DNA from: Tyto alba | Taxonomy: Eukaryota; Chordata; Aves; Strigiformes; Tytonidae | DNA: 64,000 nucleotides | Assembly (NCBI RefSeq): GCF_018691265.1 | Contig: NW_024881321.1 | Location: forward strand, 21,860,198-21,924,197 | Direction: 5' to 3' | Shown here: positions 1 to 13,454 of the stretch, one piece after another | How positions within the stretch are numbered: the stretch's first letter is position 1 | Layout of the letters: every line of letters starts with the position of its first letter | Translations under genes and position numbers: made by a program | The notes under the pieces: generated by a model | The model's database searches: none | What the model saw: only the letters and a program-made list of their open reading frames with translations | Told to the model about the DNA's origin: nothing

Positions 1-541
1 TGGAATCCAGATTGGATTTGCAAGGACATCTCAATGTCATTAGACACTTCTGAATACAGAAGGCCAAACCCAAAACCCCCTCACTGTATTTGAGGGAATC
101 TGAAGAGCTGTTAGTTCATCCTAAAAATTAAATTGGGAATCTCTTCATCAGGATTGAGCTGATTGAAAATTTAGATGTTGGCTGCTAGATGAGTGATGAT
201 GAGGTATGCTATCTGGTCTGCAGTTGCTGTTCCAGAACACATGTCCCCTGTAGGTACTTCGTCATACCTGACAGACATGTGTAAGAGTGTCAAATACTCT
301 TTAGATTTTCAAATTGCACAGATACCTATATATAGATAGCTGAGTTGAGTCCTCTAGAGAATGATTGAGTTTATTTTGAGATAGACAGCAAACATACACC
401 ATTTGAACTTATACTTGAAATGTTTCTTGTGGACATTTAAAGATAGAGGAGATAATTTCTTCAATGTGCCTTGGAAGAGTGTACCACATTGAAGTAGCAG
501 CTTGCTTTTTTGCCTTTGGACATCACATTTGCATCAGTATT

Positions 542-545
<4 letters not shown>

Positions 546-580
<35 letters not shown>
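546..580 (+). repeat. Poly(A) homopolymer, 35 bases
   Basis: This is an uninterrupted run of 35 A. No polyadenylation signal or recognisable retrocopy body lies just upstream, so I call it a homopolymer rather than the tail of a retrogene. Runs this long are often mis-sized in assemblies. Confidence 0.9.
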
Positions 581-582
<2 letters not shown>

Positions 583-3500
583 TGAACCCAGTCAATGATT
601 TTCAATGAACCCGAAATCATTTATGTCATTGCACTTATAGTTGACTGAAAGACTTACACATTGGATTTTTATTCAACTTTAAAAATTTTTAAAATTTATC
701 TAATTTTTTTCTTTTTCATATTACACTTCAGCAAATCAATAGCTTCATCATACACACAAGAAACCATTCTGTATTTAAGTATATAACAGGCGTATAATCT
801 AAAGGTTGTTAAATATATTTCCTTCATAAAAATCTACATATTTATGTGATTGAACTTTTTTTTTCTGGAAAAAAAAGTACGTATGTGGCAATGCCATGAT
901 TAATTAAAGGTCATTTTAATTATACTGCTTAGTAAGAAAATTAAGACAATATAGCCATCACCCAGAAACTTGAAAGCAATTAATATTACATGAGTGGGTA
1001 TTTTTTATTCATAACAAGGAAAAAAATGAAAGCAATATACTGTCAAATTCTGTATGGGCCAAATGCTGATTTGTAAAACACACTTATGTGCAATTGGCTG
1101 TGTAATCAGAAAAATTAAACCAAGCAATCAACCTATCAGCCAAATACACAAGAAAAAGGGAGCAATCAAAATTAGGTTTCCATATCTATTCAGATATTAA
1201 AAAGTAAAAGAATTCTTAGCATCGTACAGCACAATAGGACCCTTTTGCACGGAAAAAATCATCAAAATTAACACAGTTAATTTGGGATCCATATTCTATT
1301 TCATTACCCCTTTTTCACATATGTTATGAAGCGCAGAATTCAATCAAAGCAGTTGACATACTGATGACCACTATAATTTGCTTAGCTGCAAACTGAACAT
1401 AACTCAGCTAGATACTATGAACTGCTGATATTTTGCATATGGTAAAAGTTGTTAGTGCTTTGCATGACTAGAACCTTGTTCCTTTCTGTTACAGAATCAA
1501 AGAACTGATCTGAAGGGAACGCTGTCATATCTTCCCTCCAGGTTGTGAAAGGGTAACTAGTCAGAAGTAAAACTTATAATATTAGCACAAAGTAGTACAA
1601 ACAGGTCCATAAGAGGATGAAACATATTTGTGAATAGACATGTGCCACTTAATTTATGTTTGAGAATAGTTGCTGAATACAGCATAGCTTCAATTTCTAA
1701 GAGATGCAAAGACCAATTATTTTACTGAATAGAGACCTCAATGAAGAGTAAAATGTTTTATTACTCTTTCTACATTAGCCTGTTGTTTTTTTTTTTTGTC
1801 AATAAAATCTTTCTTTACACTCCTTCCAGTCACTTTTTTCAAAAAATTTTCTTCTTTATCCTACCAGCACCACCCCTCTAAATAAACGTTATTTAACAGT
1901 TGTATGAAACCTCAATGTAAGTGTTCTTCTAACTGCCAACAGTGAATTAGATCTTCCATGGTAAATTCAGAATTTGTACACTTGTGCACATCAGAAATGT
2001 TTGCTTACACAACACATCATTTTGTTCTGTGACTTTTCAGAAAATGAGCCCAAAATTTCATCTGTTAAACTCCAGATTTTGAAATTTTGCTGTTCTGTGT
2101 TACAGAGCTATGCTTTTTGAACCTTGCATAACTCTCTTTTCTTCTATCTGGATTTCCAGATCTTCATTGTTAACAAAACTAACATCCAAAATTTTGCTTA
2201 TTAGAGCATTATTATTCATGTTACTCAGTATCTATTTTCTATTAAAAATAATTCATACTAGTAGATATGGTGCATTCCTTCAGAAAAAAAAATACATAAC
2301 TAATTATTTTCATATTTGCCTTTCAGAATAGTTACATAAAATTCAAATATTATATTCCAATAAAACATTTAACTACATGACAAAAATGCATTGCAGATAG
2401 AATTTTTTTTTTTCCTACTCATGTTAAAATTATTATCAAAATTAAAGTTGTTTATTGATGACAGCAGGAGATTTAATAACATGGACATTTTGAAAATATT
2501 TTAAAGTAAAAGTTTGACCATTTGGCTTGCAGATGGGAATATTTTCACTGTAAAATTTTCCAACAGTTTATTTTTAGCAGTTTTGATTTGATTCCCCTCA
2601 AAAATTAATGTTTTGCTCATAAAACATAAAATCTCCATGAAGATCTAAGGAACTGTAGATTTGGTTAGGCTATCTGTTTAGATTTATGTGTATGTTTAGA
2701 TTTGTAAAAGATATACAGTTCTAAATTAGTTTGTTCAAATAATAGGTGTAGTATTAAGACAAAAAAAAATATGTATTAAGAAGGGGCAAAAGAAATCTAA
2801 ATCTCAAATAAAATACAATGGACGAAAATGAAGTTAGACAGCCTAACAGCAGCTATCATGTTCTAATAAAGAAAAATCCACTATCAGAACAATATTCTGT
2901 TTCCCCACCAGACATCATCTTTAGCATAATTTCAGTTGAGAACATGAAAGCATTCTTAGTAATATATGTGGAGAAAATAGTGAAAAGATGGGAGGTTCAA
3001 TGATAATTCACCAGAACACAATTAAATGTATGCAGAAATTAATAAAAAATAAAAAAAAATTAAGAAAAAACTGTTGACAATACATTAGATGCGTGTGTAC
3101 ATATATGTGTGTGTGCATGTCAAACTACCATGAAGGTAGACAAAAACATGTTCTCAAATTTCTTTTTTGTCTGGTGTCTTTTAAATAAAAATGCAGATAA
3201 CCCTGAATCAGAGACAGACCACCAAGCCGTTTTTGGTTATTTTCCCTGTTTATTACATGTCTCTTACATTCCGTTTCCTCCAATAATGTACACTTCAGAG
3301 GGAAGATATCAAATAATCCAACACTAATTTTCTTGTTGTCTATAAATTTAGCCCTTTTCCAGCAATGTGGGACTGGTGATTGCAATCTATTTAGAAAGAA
3401 AAGGTACCTAAACAACTTGCTGACTGTATAAGCTTAGCATGTAAAAGATTCCAATAGTTTTCTGTTGAACCCCCTGAATGGAGCAGAATCTGGCAAGATT

Positions 3501-4551
3501 AACAGATTAATCTCCAGTGGAAACAGGGATCACTCAGTACCTTGCTGAATTGCAGCCAAGCTCAGGTGTAGTGTAGAATCTATTCTACAAGCTAGCAAGA
3601 TTCTTAGCATGCATGGGAACTTGTGAGCCACATGGAAGTGTTAACTGATTTTACAAGATGACAGGATAGCAGAGCATAGGTCTTGAATTATGATATTATT
3701 AATAATTGTTATATTACACATTATTTCACTGATCTGATGGAAGTGAGCAGAGCAAGTGAAGCTTATAGAAAGGGCACATACATATACATATAATTAATCC
3801 ATGTACCAAACTTTCCAGTAAAATTATACCAGACATGTTTCACAGTATCCATTGTAGTGAACATTAAGAATTCATTAACTGCTTCAGAAAAAAAGTACAG
3901 AAACTGCAATTTTTATTTTACTTCAGAGACTTAAACAGGAAAAAGTTATATACACTAAGCAGAAAATGAGACAACATGAAAGGAACAGAATCAAATCTTA
4001 ACAATGAGAAAATAATTTTATCATTATTTAATATTTGTTTATATTAGTAACTCAAATATCTTATAACCTGAACTCTATAACTCAGACTGATATGCAATTA
4101 CCATTTTTAATGGATACTGTACTGCCAACACAGACTGCATATTAATTTCCACAACAGCTATGCTCAGTGTTGTGATTTGCAATTTATGAAGATCACAAAG
4201 TACGGTATCATAACATTATTTACTATACATTCATTGGGAATAGAACAAATAATATATTTAAGAGAGTTTGACTCTTCCTTCATAATCAAGACTCTTTCAG
4301 TCTGAGAACTTAAGAATCCTCAATTCCTCATTTCTACATGTTTGGCTCTTCTGACAGATTATGGACTCCCTTAGAAAACAACGTATTTTGCACAGGGGAT
4401 GGGAGAAGGGAGATGCCACAGACTGGCCCCCAAACAGAGAGAACAGAGAGCAAAAGAATGCCTACATGTTGCATACTACTGTGGCCAACACAAAATGTTG
4501 AATATTGTATTGTAAATCTCACTATATTTAAAGAGATATATATATATTTTA

Positions 4552-4575
4552 TGTGTGTGTGTGTGTGTGTGTGTG
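4552..4575 (+). repeat. (TG)n dinucleotide microsatellite
   Basis: Twelve TG units without interruption, preceded by a short TA-rich run. The valine-cysteine repeat it gives in one frame is low-complexity translation and not a protein. Confidence 0.95.
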
Positions 4576-4714
4576 CTTTTTACCTTCTCCTAGGTAACAC
4601 CCTAAACGTGCCACATAAAGTTGCCAGGAAAATTGAACAGCTTTTTTTTTTTCCACTTCTATCAAAGACATTGTGAGGACTTCAACAAACAGTGGAGCAA
4701 CAGAAGGAATGGCT

Positions 4715-5180
4715 CTATGCAGTGATGGTCAATATTGGGCCCAATCCTGTTCAACATTCTCATTAATGATCTGGAAGATGGACAGAGTATATACTCAGCG
4801 AGTTTGCTGATGACAGAAAACTGGGATGAGTGGTTAAGACACCAGAGGGTTGTGTTACTATTCAGAGGAACCTTTGATGAGAAGATGAAGCCAGGCTCTT
4901 TTCAGTGATGCCCAGTGACAGGACCAGATGCAATGGGCACAAATGGAAACACAGGAGATTCAGTCTGAACATAAGGAAACACTTTTTCACTGTGAGGGTG
5001 ACCAAGCACTGGAACAGGTTGTCCAGAGATGTTGTGAAGTGTCCATCCTTGAAAATACTCAAAAGCCATGTAGACATGCTCCTGAACAACCTGATCTCAG
5101 TGACGCAGCTTGTTCAAGGGTGTTGGACCAGATGATCTCCAGAGGTCCCTTCCAACCTCAACCATTCTGTGATTCTGTGA
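4715..5180 (+). mobile_element. CR1 LINE fragment A, 5'-truncated and internally deleted
   Basis: The left part (about 4715-4870) matches the reverse-transcriptase region of CR1. It reads as the block around 'LGPILFN..INDL', followed by EFADDRKLG, which contains the catalytic FADD motif. At about 4871-4884 it jumps straight to the region near the end of the ORF and the 3' UTR ('gccaggctcttttcagtg', 'gggcacaaatggaaac', 'aaggaaacactttttcac'). The right end has the typical CR1 3' end: 'ccagatgatctccagagg', 'cccttccaacctcaacc' and the octamer-type repeat 'attctgtgattctgtga'. Stops and frameshifts run throughout, so it is dead. Several hundred bases of the usual element are missing between the two parts. 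Family assignment is firm. The exact subfamily and left edge are not. Confidence 0.93.
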
Positions 5181-6861
5181 AAAGCACAGTCTGCTAATAT
5201 CTCACAGTTAACCCTCTAGTTTCACCTTGGTTGATTCTGACCTCCTGAACTAATTCTCTACACAGTTGTTGAACAATTGAAAAAAGTCAGCCAGAAATGC
5301 TACATGATGAACAGCTCCTAACAGAGCTCTTAGGACTATGTTTGAACTTTTCCCATTTCTAACCTAGGTGTTAGAACCAGGATGAAAATTACATGCCTCT
5401 ATCTCCTTCTCAGAAAGATATTTCAGAACCAAACCCCAGGCAGCCAGAGTGCTTCCAGGCTACAACTATAATGAGATGTCAGCTTTATATTTATGAAAAA
5501 TATTTTGAATGTTAAGTATTTACAATGGTCACAAGTATCTCTTTGTTTTCAAGTCAATAGCAAAATCCAATTATTGATCATAATTGGTTGTCTGGAATGT
5601 TTACAGAAGACCTTGTGCTTCTTCTTTAGAGTTGCTAATTTGTGCAAATGGTATTTTATTTGTGTCTTTATGGGGCAAGAATGTAATTGTTCCACATTAC
5701 AGAAAGAATTACTGGAACTCTGGAGCCTTAGGAAATGTTATCATAATGAGTTTTAGGGGAAGTTTTATTTTTCATAGAGAAGTACCATTCTGAAGATGAT
5801 AGCTCTATAAAAACTTGATTTATATTGCACCGGAATGAGATTTGCAGTCACAGCAATTTTGATCTGGTGTGAAAAATATGTTTCTTCTGACCAGTATCCA
5901 GGAATTTCTGAGGAGTAGTAAAACCCTGATCACAGCAGACTGTTGAATGTCTCATACACCAAATGCATGTGACAATAGTTATGCCCCAGAAATATGTTTT
6001 CCAAACCTGGGTGCTATATAACAGTGATTTCAGAAAAGACTGGCTAGAAAACTAATATAATGATTTTAGTATCTACTGCACAAACATCTATATGGTGTTT
6101 CAGTTCCTTTGTAATTTTCAAATGTATGGTTGAAGTAACTTCTATATTCTCCAAGTAGTAGTGACAAATAATAAACTTAATATTGTAGTTTGTGAGTACT
6201 ACATTTCTCTCCTCATAGAAGAAAAAATGTAAAACTTTATTACTTTTTATTGCTCTTATCTCATTTTTATGTTATTCTATTTTTAGAAACTTATTTAATA
6301 CACACATTCTTAAGTGAAGAAAGTATTGCTAACTTCAGTCTAGAAGCCAAGTGAAAAATATAGTTTTATCCTAAACTGTGGAAAGTTATTCTCATTTTCT
6401 CATAAATTTCTCTTCTGACAGTACTGATGTCTTCCCTACAATATTACTTTAGGACAGTTATTATTACAGTTATGTTTAGTGTATATATTTACAATTCCAG
6501 AAGATAAACACATGTTAAGTGTATTTATTTACATTTCCAGAAGGAGATAAGTGTAATAGGTTATGGCACATTGTAAGTACACTGTTAAAAATGGTGATCC
6601 TTAGCCTAAGCTTGCAGTAGAACATATATTCCATCAAAAACCCAGAGTATCAAGTATATCTGAGCAAGTAAATGTTGATAAAATATTGCTGCAAACTACA
6701 GAAGTTTCTGGAGGGACGACAAAAAGATTTATTCTTGGCTCAGCACTAATCAGTATACTTGGAAGAAAAGTAGTCACTGCTGGTAAAGTTTTTAGAGATG
6801 AAGTTTTCAAGTAGCACAATGTCCAGGAGAATGGCCCACAATAAAGAGAACAAAGTCAAAT
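5181..6861. other. AT-rich non-coding DNA between CR1 copies A and B
   Basis: No gene or recognised repeat family is visible, apart from a short tandem duplication near 6.5 kb listed separately. The 200 bases before CR1 copy B could be further decayed CR1, but I cannot align them by eye. Confidence 0.65.
6472..6543 (+). repeat. Imperfect tandem duplication, 40-base period
   Basis: The 32 bases at 6472-6503 recur at 6512-6543 with three mismatches. Both copies contain the core 'ttccagaag'. The duplication is local and probably arose by replication slippage. Confidence 0.85.
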
Positions 6862-7370
6862 ATGTGTTCAGTTTTGGGCCCCACACTACAAGAAAGACAT
6901 TGAGGTGCTGGAGCATGTCCAAAGAAGGGCAACAAAATTGGTGAAGGATCTAGAGCACAGGTCTTATGAGGAGCAGCTGAGTGAACTGGGGTTGTTTAGC
7001 CTGGAGAAAAGAACACTGAGAGAAGACTTTATGGGTCTCTACAACTAACTGAAAGGAGGTTGTAGTGAGGTGGGCATTGGTCTCTTTTCCCAAGTAACAA
7101 GTGATAGGGTAAGGGGAAATGGCTTCAAGTTGCACCATGGGAGGTTTATATTGGATATTAAGAAAAATTTCTTCACTGAAAGGGTTGTCAAGCATTGGAA
7201 CAGGATGCCCAGGAAAGTGGTTGATTCAGCATCACTGTAGTTATTTGAAAGGTATGTTGATGTGACATTTAGGGACATGGTTTAGTGGTGGACTTAGCAG
7301 TGTTAAGTTTACAGTTGGACTGGATGATCTTAAAGATCTTTTCCAACTTAAACCATTCTATGATTCTAAG
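6862..7370 (+). mobile_element. CR1 LINE fragment B (3' end)
   Basis: It begins inside the C-terminal part of the CR1 ORF2 region ('tgtgttcagttttgggcc', 'acaagaaagacattgagg', 'tggagcatgtccaaagaa', 'gggcaacaaaattggtga'). It continues through 'gtttagcctggagaaaag' and the 3' UTR ('agggacatggtttagtgg', 'ttggactggatgatctta'). It ends in the 3' octamer repeat 'ccattctatgattcta'. Frameshifts and stops are present. The 3' UTR wording differs from copies A, D and E, so at least two CR1 subfamilies are present in this window. Severe 5' truncation is usual for CR1. Confidence 0.95.
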
Positions 7371-7384
7371 TTACTATAACTTGT

Positions 7385-7860
7385 CTGGCTCAAAAGGAGC
7401 TATGACTTCTTATGTGCTGTCTGACTGGTGTCCCAATTATTACCCATGTCAAGGCACTGCAAGGACCAGCGACTCCATATTGCTGGGGCACTAAAGATAT
7501 TGGGGTTTTCCCTGGGACCATCAGGGCAGGACTTGGCAGCCAAGACCCATTCCACTGCACCATCCAGGACCAGGGCAGCTGAGGGGGTCACTAAGGCAAC
7601 CCCAGGCTCAGACATTGGGTACGACCCTGCAGGTGGGCCTAAATCAACAGGGCCCATGGCCAAGCAGGGCAAGGATGTGGAGAGCTGGAGACTGGCCCTT
7701 CTTCAGCATCACTGGGACAGGGACTGATGGTCCTGAGGGCTAAAATGGGGTCCTAGGCTGTGGGCAGCGTGGCAGGAGACCCAGGGTCTTGGGTAGGGTC
7801 AGCCAGGCCTGGCGGTGCCTCCAAGGCACTGGCAGTAGACTGGTAAAGCAGACTTGTAAG
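7385..7860. other. GC-rich stretch of unknown origin directly after CR1 copy B
   Basis: The sequence from about 7.39 to 7.86 kb is visibly much richer in G and C than its flanks and has many GGGC/CCAGG-type words. It carries overlapping open frames of 99 codons on + (7428-7727) and 90 codons on - (7400-7672). Neither peptide is one I recognise. Sharp compositional edges and the position against a CR1 3' end suggest inserted DNA such as an old LTR piece, a non-CR1 repeat or a retrocopy. I cannot name it. It has no clear terminal repeats or poly(A) tail. Confidence 0.45.
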
Positions 7861-9188
7861 AGTAACATCTTATTTAAGTAAAAGTACAATTTAAGTTTAT
7901 TTGTAATTTTTTGTAATCTCTGATAAGGGTTTAATTTCCTCGAGGAAACACAACAAGTGACCTTTTAATATTTTAACAAGCTGGAGCTTTTTAAAAGCTA
8001 ATTTTAAGAATATTTGTTTTTCCAAGCTACAAAGGTTAAAATAAACTATTCTAACTTCATAACCTGTTATGATAGATTTTTTTGTTTCGTTAGGAATAGT
8101 TTTAAAGCAAGTACATTAATCAATTCTCTAGAAACAACATTTGTAATACTTGGTTTCAGGTTTGAGGAGAAAGAGAGTGTTATGAGGAGGCAGAGAACAT
8201 TTCCACTGGTGACAAATTCAATGCAGATTCTGAAACATCTTGATATTTGTACAAATGATCTCATATTAAGGGTGAAAAATAACATATCTTTTGTTTTCTG
8301 TGTTTCCTCTTTTACTATACATTGTTTTTTGTTGGAAGGTGAAGCTCAGCAGGATGGAGAAAGGCTACCTACTTGATCACTGCTAGCTGTCATGTACTGG
8401 ACCAATGCACAGTCCTCTGGAGCAAGAGGAGCAGCGGTACTCTCCTGAGAGAGGAAGACAGAGCAAGAGGACTCCCAAGCCTTTACACAGGTTCATTTTC
8501 CCAAGAACAGGAAGGAGACATACTATAAAAATGCTTAGGTGATACACAGAGTTTCCAGAGATCTCCATCTCACTGCTTAGAATTAGTCACAACTCAGCAA
8601 GCAACTAAACATTGCTGTACTGAAAGCAAGAATGAAGTAAAGGACCTGTCTCTGAGGTGAAACAGCAGGCAGTGAGGACTTCTAATACTGCTTTCATTTT
8701 GGTTTGATCTGACCCAGCTGATCTGAGCTTCTGTTCCACAGAAGTCATAATGTTGTAGTTTATTTTCCAATAAAATATGTCAGCAGTTCAGAGTCATTTC
8801 AGTATTGTTAGTATCATCACTTTAAAGAAAAAGTATTGATATCCACAGCTGAATTTGACAGACAGGATCCCTGAATATTCAATTATGTGTCCCAAAATGA
8901 ATGCTATGGAATTTCTTGAAGTTATGACTGATTCTATTAAGCAGAAGTCAACAAGACATTCTTTGGTACCACACTAACAAAGCTGAGATGTATTAGTATC
9001 CATTTTGATAATGTAAAATCAAATGTTGCATCTATGTTTTTCAGGATATATGATTTAAATGGAAGATAATAAGACATACAGATGAGTTTACCTGAAGACA
9101 TTACCAGATTACAAATACTTAAAATTAATATTAAAATTCCAATATGATTTTCTCCATTTATATTAATGGAAAATAAAATATTGTTCAG

Positions 9189-9229
9189 AAAGAGGGAGAG
9201 AAAGAAAGAGAGAAAGAAAGACAGAGAGT
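9189..9229 (+). repeat. GA/GAAA-rich purine repeat
   Basis: A short run of mixed GAGA and GAAA units, almost entirely purine on the + strand. Confidence 0.85.
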
Positions 9230-12200
9230 TTTAGCTAATGTTATTATGACACGCTATCAAAACAATTTCTTACAGATTAATTTTCTTGAACAAACCCTTT
9301 TTTAAAATGTATCAGAATTATTAGGAAATAGTCCCCCTTTGCTTCATTATATTCTTGTAAAATATTTCATAACTTTTAACAGGAAATAACCAGAAGTGGT
9401 TTCATTCATTTCCTTTTAGATAATGGAACAATTAAGAGATTTTAGGTTACATAGACCTCTCAGGAACAATACTGATAATTATAAAAAAGGTTAAATATCT
9501 GGCAGAGCAGGGACTTGCAATTAAATGTTACAGATTATGTTTAAAATAACATTTGTTCTGCATATAATGTGAGCCAAGAGACTCACTAAAATTTTCTTTA
9601 TAGATTATACACTATTCCCAGTAAATTAAAATAAATTAGTTATAATCTTTCTCTCGAGTGCTGAGAAGAACTGCAGTGAAGAGACAATTTGTTTCATCTC
9701 TTTTGGTCTTTTCCTTCTAATATTCCAGTTTGTGATGACTAATCAGAAGCACAGGTTTTCAAATTACTCGGTTAACTCATTCATTCTAGCTATCTATAGT
9801 ACATGAATATTTATTTAAGTATGAATTTGACTAAATTCCATAAATTATGGAACCATTTTTTTTTGTCTGACCATCAAGGTAACCATAAACCAATCTTGGA
9901 CTCAAAGATCTTCACCAGGAAATTCCAAGTGGATGGACGATATGTACATGAATGTTGGATATAAACTGTGTTTTGTTACTGTTGCATTGTCTTGATTTGG
10001 TTTAATAGTTCATTTGTGGCAGACCAAATGATAAAAGAGATGATACCGTTTTCCAGTATGTGCCTCAGATAGTTTTCATATTTCATTAAAGGTGACAAAA
10101 TGCCTTACTACCCAAGTTCACAAAAGTATTTGCTTCATACCCTTCTCTTATGAAAGTGTCTCTATATCTAGTTTATTTTTTGTGTTTAATTCTGTCTTTG
10201 ACCTGCTATTTTATATCTTTTCTTTTTTTTCAGTGACTGATTTCCATTAAGGTTTTATGAGCAGGTTTGAAGTATCTATTCCTAGTTGCTTATAAAGTTA
10301 ACATAAAGTGAGCCATAATGTTCTGTCCTGTGAGTATTCCATGAGGATGGCTGAAGGCAAGTTAATCATTGGTATTTTAGCCACTGTAAGACTAAAATTA
10401 TCCTACTTTAAACATGCTATTAATTTCCTTTTAATATTTTTATTGTGTGTGTTTTCAATGCTCTGACTCGCATTTTTATGTAACAAAGCATAGTAACACT
10501 GGTAAAACTCTACAACATGAATTCTTGGGTTGTGTTCTTGGGTTCCCATACAAAGCAGCATCTTTGCTTTGGTCAACAGACTGTAATAAAGGATGACAGA
10601 CTGTTTCTGCACTACTTGCTGGAGAATCTGTCTCATAATGCAGTAGAACTGGGGACTTTTTTTTTTTTTTTTTCTTAGAAACTATGTTAATGCTAAATCT
10701 CCAGAGAGGGACTAGCGTTTTTGCCTTTAATGTTGGTTATTTAAAGTACACAGGACCATTACTTTAATGTTAGATATCTGGATAGAAGGGACACTATGAA
10801 AAACCACTCACAGAAACTGCAGAATCTTCTTCAACCATTGTAGTACAAGTTTTATATTAAATCCCATCTCAGACCATTGAGATCTGTGCATATCCTGAAC
10901 ACATCCTTGCAATCACAATGATGTGACTTACAGGACATCCAGCCATATTCTAGCAGGCCATTTGTAAGATGATGCATTTTGTACTACTTTCCTCCTTTCT
11001 CTCTTCCTCCTTAATCCTTCAGTTTCAGACTGAAAAACAAATGTAAATGGAAACAGGCATTGAGTGGTGAAGCAGTGAAGAACAAGAGTGTATATGATGG
11101 TCTGTTATATATTCTTCAGACAGCTAAATTTCAGCCTGGATCATCCACCTTGTCATTAAAGAGGTGATCTCTTTCCATTTGCAAAGAACTGCACAATTTC
11201 TGTAAAATATCCTGCATGTCTATGCATGAGACAATATAGCCCATTATAATGCCTTATATTTTTTAAGCTTCTGAATATTTTTAAACTAAACAAATAAAGG
11301 TTTTGTGGAAAAGAGAGAGGTCTTTAAAGCAAAATTAAAATCAAAACACTTTCTCTTATGATAGTAATTTTTATAGTAAATATTAGTATTACAACAATCA
11401 ATACAGGTATTCTGTTACAACTTAAATATCCAGAAATTATATCAGAATAGATGTTTTATTTATTCATTAAAATTTTGATGAAACGTTCAGAAAATTCCTC
11501 ATTTCTCTGGACACATAAATAAACAAAAAACCCATGATACTGTGAAACCATTGCTTTAAACATTGAAAATGCTATGGAAACTTCTTTGTCTTAGGGTCTT
11601 TGGTTCAGCCATGTGGCTACCTTTGAAGTACTTGAATCATCATATCAAAATAAACAGTTATGAGCTACTTAAAAATATACTTGTGTTGTGGCCTTTAAAG
11701 ATCATCTGGGCTGAGAGTGTATATAGAGAAAGTAATTTAGGTTCCTGATAGAGTCAGGAAATAAGTGTCATCAGGGTCCAGCACACCTCTTAGTTTGAGG
11801 ACTGAGGAATCAAGCTTTCAGAGCTCCCCCAGCTACACCTTGATACAGTTTGGATGCAGTGTTATTGCCTACTGTTGCAGTACTAAAAATATAAGGGACA
11901 TAATTCTGGCTTCAGTTCATCTGGAGTTAAGAAACCAGACTAAATGTTGTCTGTATTCTGTGAAGCAGTGTGCTGGTTTAGGGTACAATTAATCTATCTC
12001 AAAATAATTTAGATCTTGAGCTGACATCTTGATTTTAAATCAGCAGTAAGGAAACAGCATGACTCTACAACCTTGCAGTTAGATCTGTCACTGGAAGATG
12101 AAGTTATAGGCCTTGATGAAAGGAAAGTTTTTATATTTAATGAGGAAACACTGTAATAATCCCAGAGGCAGGGAATTTCTCCTAATCCTTTATCTGAGAT

Positions 12201-13435
12201 CTTCAACATGAGGCTTCTGAGTCAAACACACATATACGTATACATGTCTTCATTCTCTTCTCCTAACCTGCTGCTTCTTCCCCATATCTCTGTCCTTCCA
12301 CTGCCCCTCAACTCTTTTCCACAGAAAAAGGCTATGAAAATAAGATGAGAAAACATTATACCCCACCTTGTTGATGAGCACTTTAATGAGTTATCACATA
12401 AACATCATGACATAATACCACCCTTATGAAGTCATTCAGGTATTCAAAGAATTCCTTTGCATCTGAGGATGATGCTGACAATCTATGAATTGCTGGTGGG
12501 AAGAAGCACCACAGAGTACCAATAAAATATAGGGGTAAGATTAAAGACATATTCAGTGTCTCTATTAACCAACTCTTTCTTACTTCTGACTCAACATGTC
12601 ATTACCTCAATTCTCTTACATTGACTGCCAGGTTGTGCAACTGGAAAATGAACAAGGCAAGACACATAACTTTATATTTCTTGTTGCAAAGCTAATTTTT
12701 TGGATGCCTATTATATTCTTAAATATATTTTTGTTTTTATAAAGAGAATATAATTCTCTTATTTGGAGAAATGCTTTTATTAGGATAGAGAAGATAAGAA
12801 TATATTTTACTATTTCATTTTTTCATCTTTCCTGCAGTATAAAAATTAGAATATAAATTTCACTGTATGGGTTTTGATTTCTAAATCTATGTTTGAAGTC
12901 TTCATCCTTGGTTACCTACATAGTCAATAAAGATGTGGTCAATATAGTTAATGCAGTCAAGGGCTTGATTCTTCTTATTCTAAATTAGATAACCAAACCA
13001 AGCTAAATGAGCCATAACCTGAAAGTGCCTTTTCCTTCTTTTTTGTCTATAAAGTCAGTCAGCCTACTGTGACCATCATCTCCAGACATCTATTTTGTAG
13101 TCATCAAAAGTTTGACTAGTGTAATCACACTCACAATATTTGAGTAGCTAAACTTACATGAGTTTAATACTGTTTCTGTTTTGTCCATTCAACATTCTTG
13201 AGTATTCCTTTATAACTTTTTACTTTATTAGGTAAAAACTATAGAATGAGATAATGAGAAGATTAATGGACCAGAAATCAAAGTAACCACAGTTGTAGAA
13301 GACAAGGAAATATATGTAGATTTGTCATATGGCCTATTTAATAATAAGCAAATTATTTTCAGGTAGCTAAATCTTAAACTTTAAAAATGGGATTCTAAAA
13401 TTTGGAGTTAAAAACTTGTAAAAAAACTTGTACCA

Positions 13436-13454
13436 AAAAAAAAAAAAAAAAAAA
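13436..13454 (+). repeat. Poly(A) run
   Basis: About 19 A after 'gtacc'. It produces a polylysine stretch in a short spurious frame. No retrocopy body is evident upstream. Confidence 0.85.

Larger units (their letters stand above)
1..4714. other. AT-rich non-coding DNA, no gene seen
   Basis: This stretch is AT-rich and has no open frame that looks coding. The longest frames (up to 112 codons) are chance frames, and the longest runs through the GT microsatellite. Apart from a 35-base A run and the (GT)n listed separately, I recognise no repeat family, RNA gene or promoter here. Confidence 0.75.

Noticed and set aside
4338..4676. 112-codon open frame on + containing a VCVCVC run
   Set aside because: It runs through the (TG)n microsatellite and has no other protein-like feature.
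8014..8376. 120-codon open frame on +
   Set aside because: Composition is that of translated AT-rich DNA, and no family is recognised.
11969..12003. 'tgtgctggtttagggtac' looked like another common avian LTR start
   Set aside because: Similarity lasts only about 30 bases, with no LTR-like body or 3' end after it.
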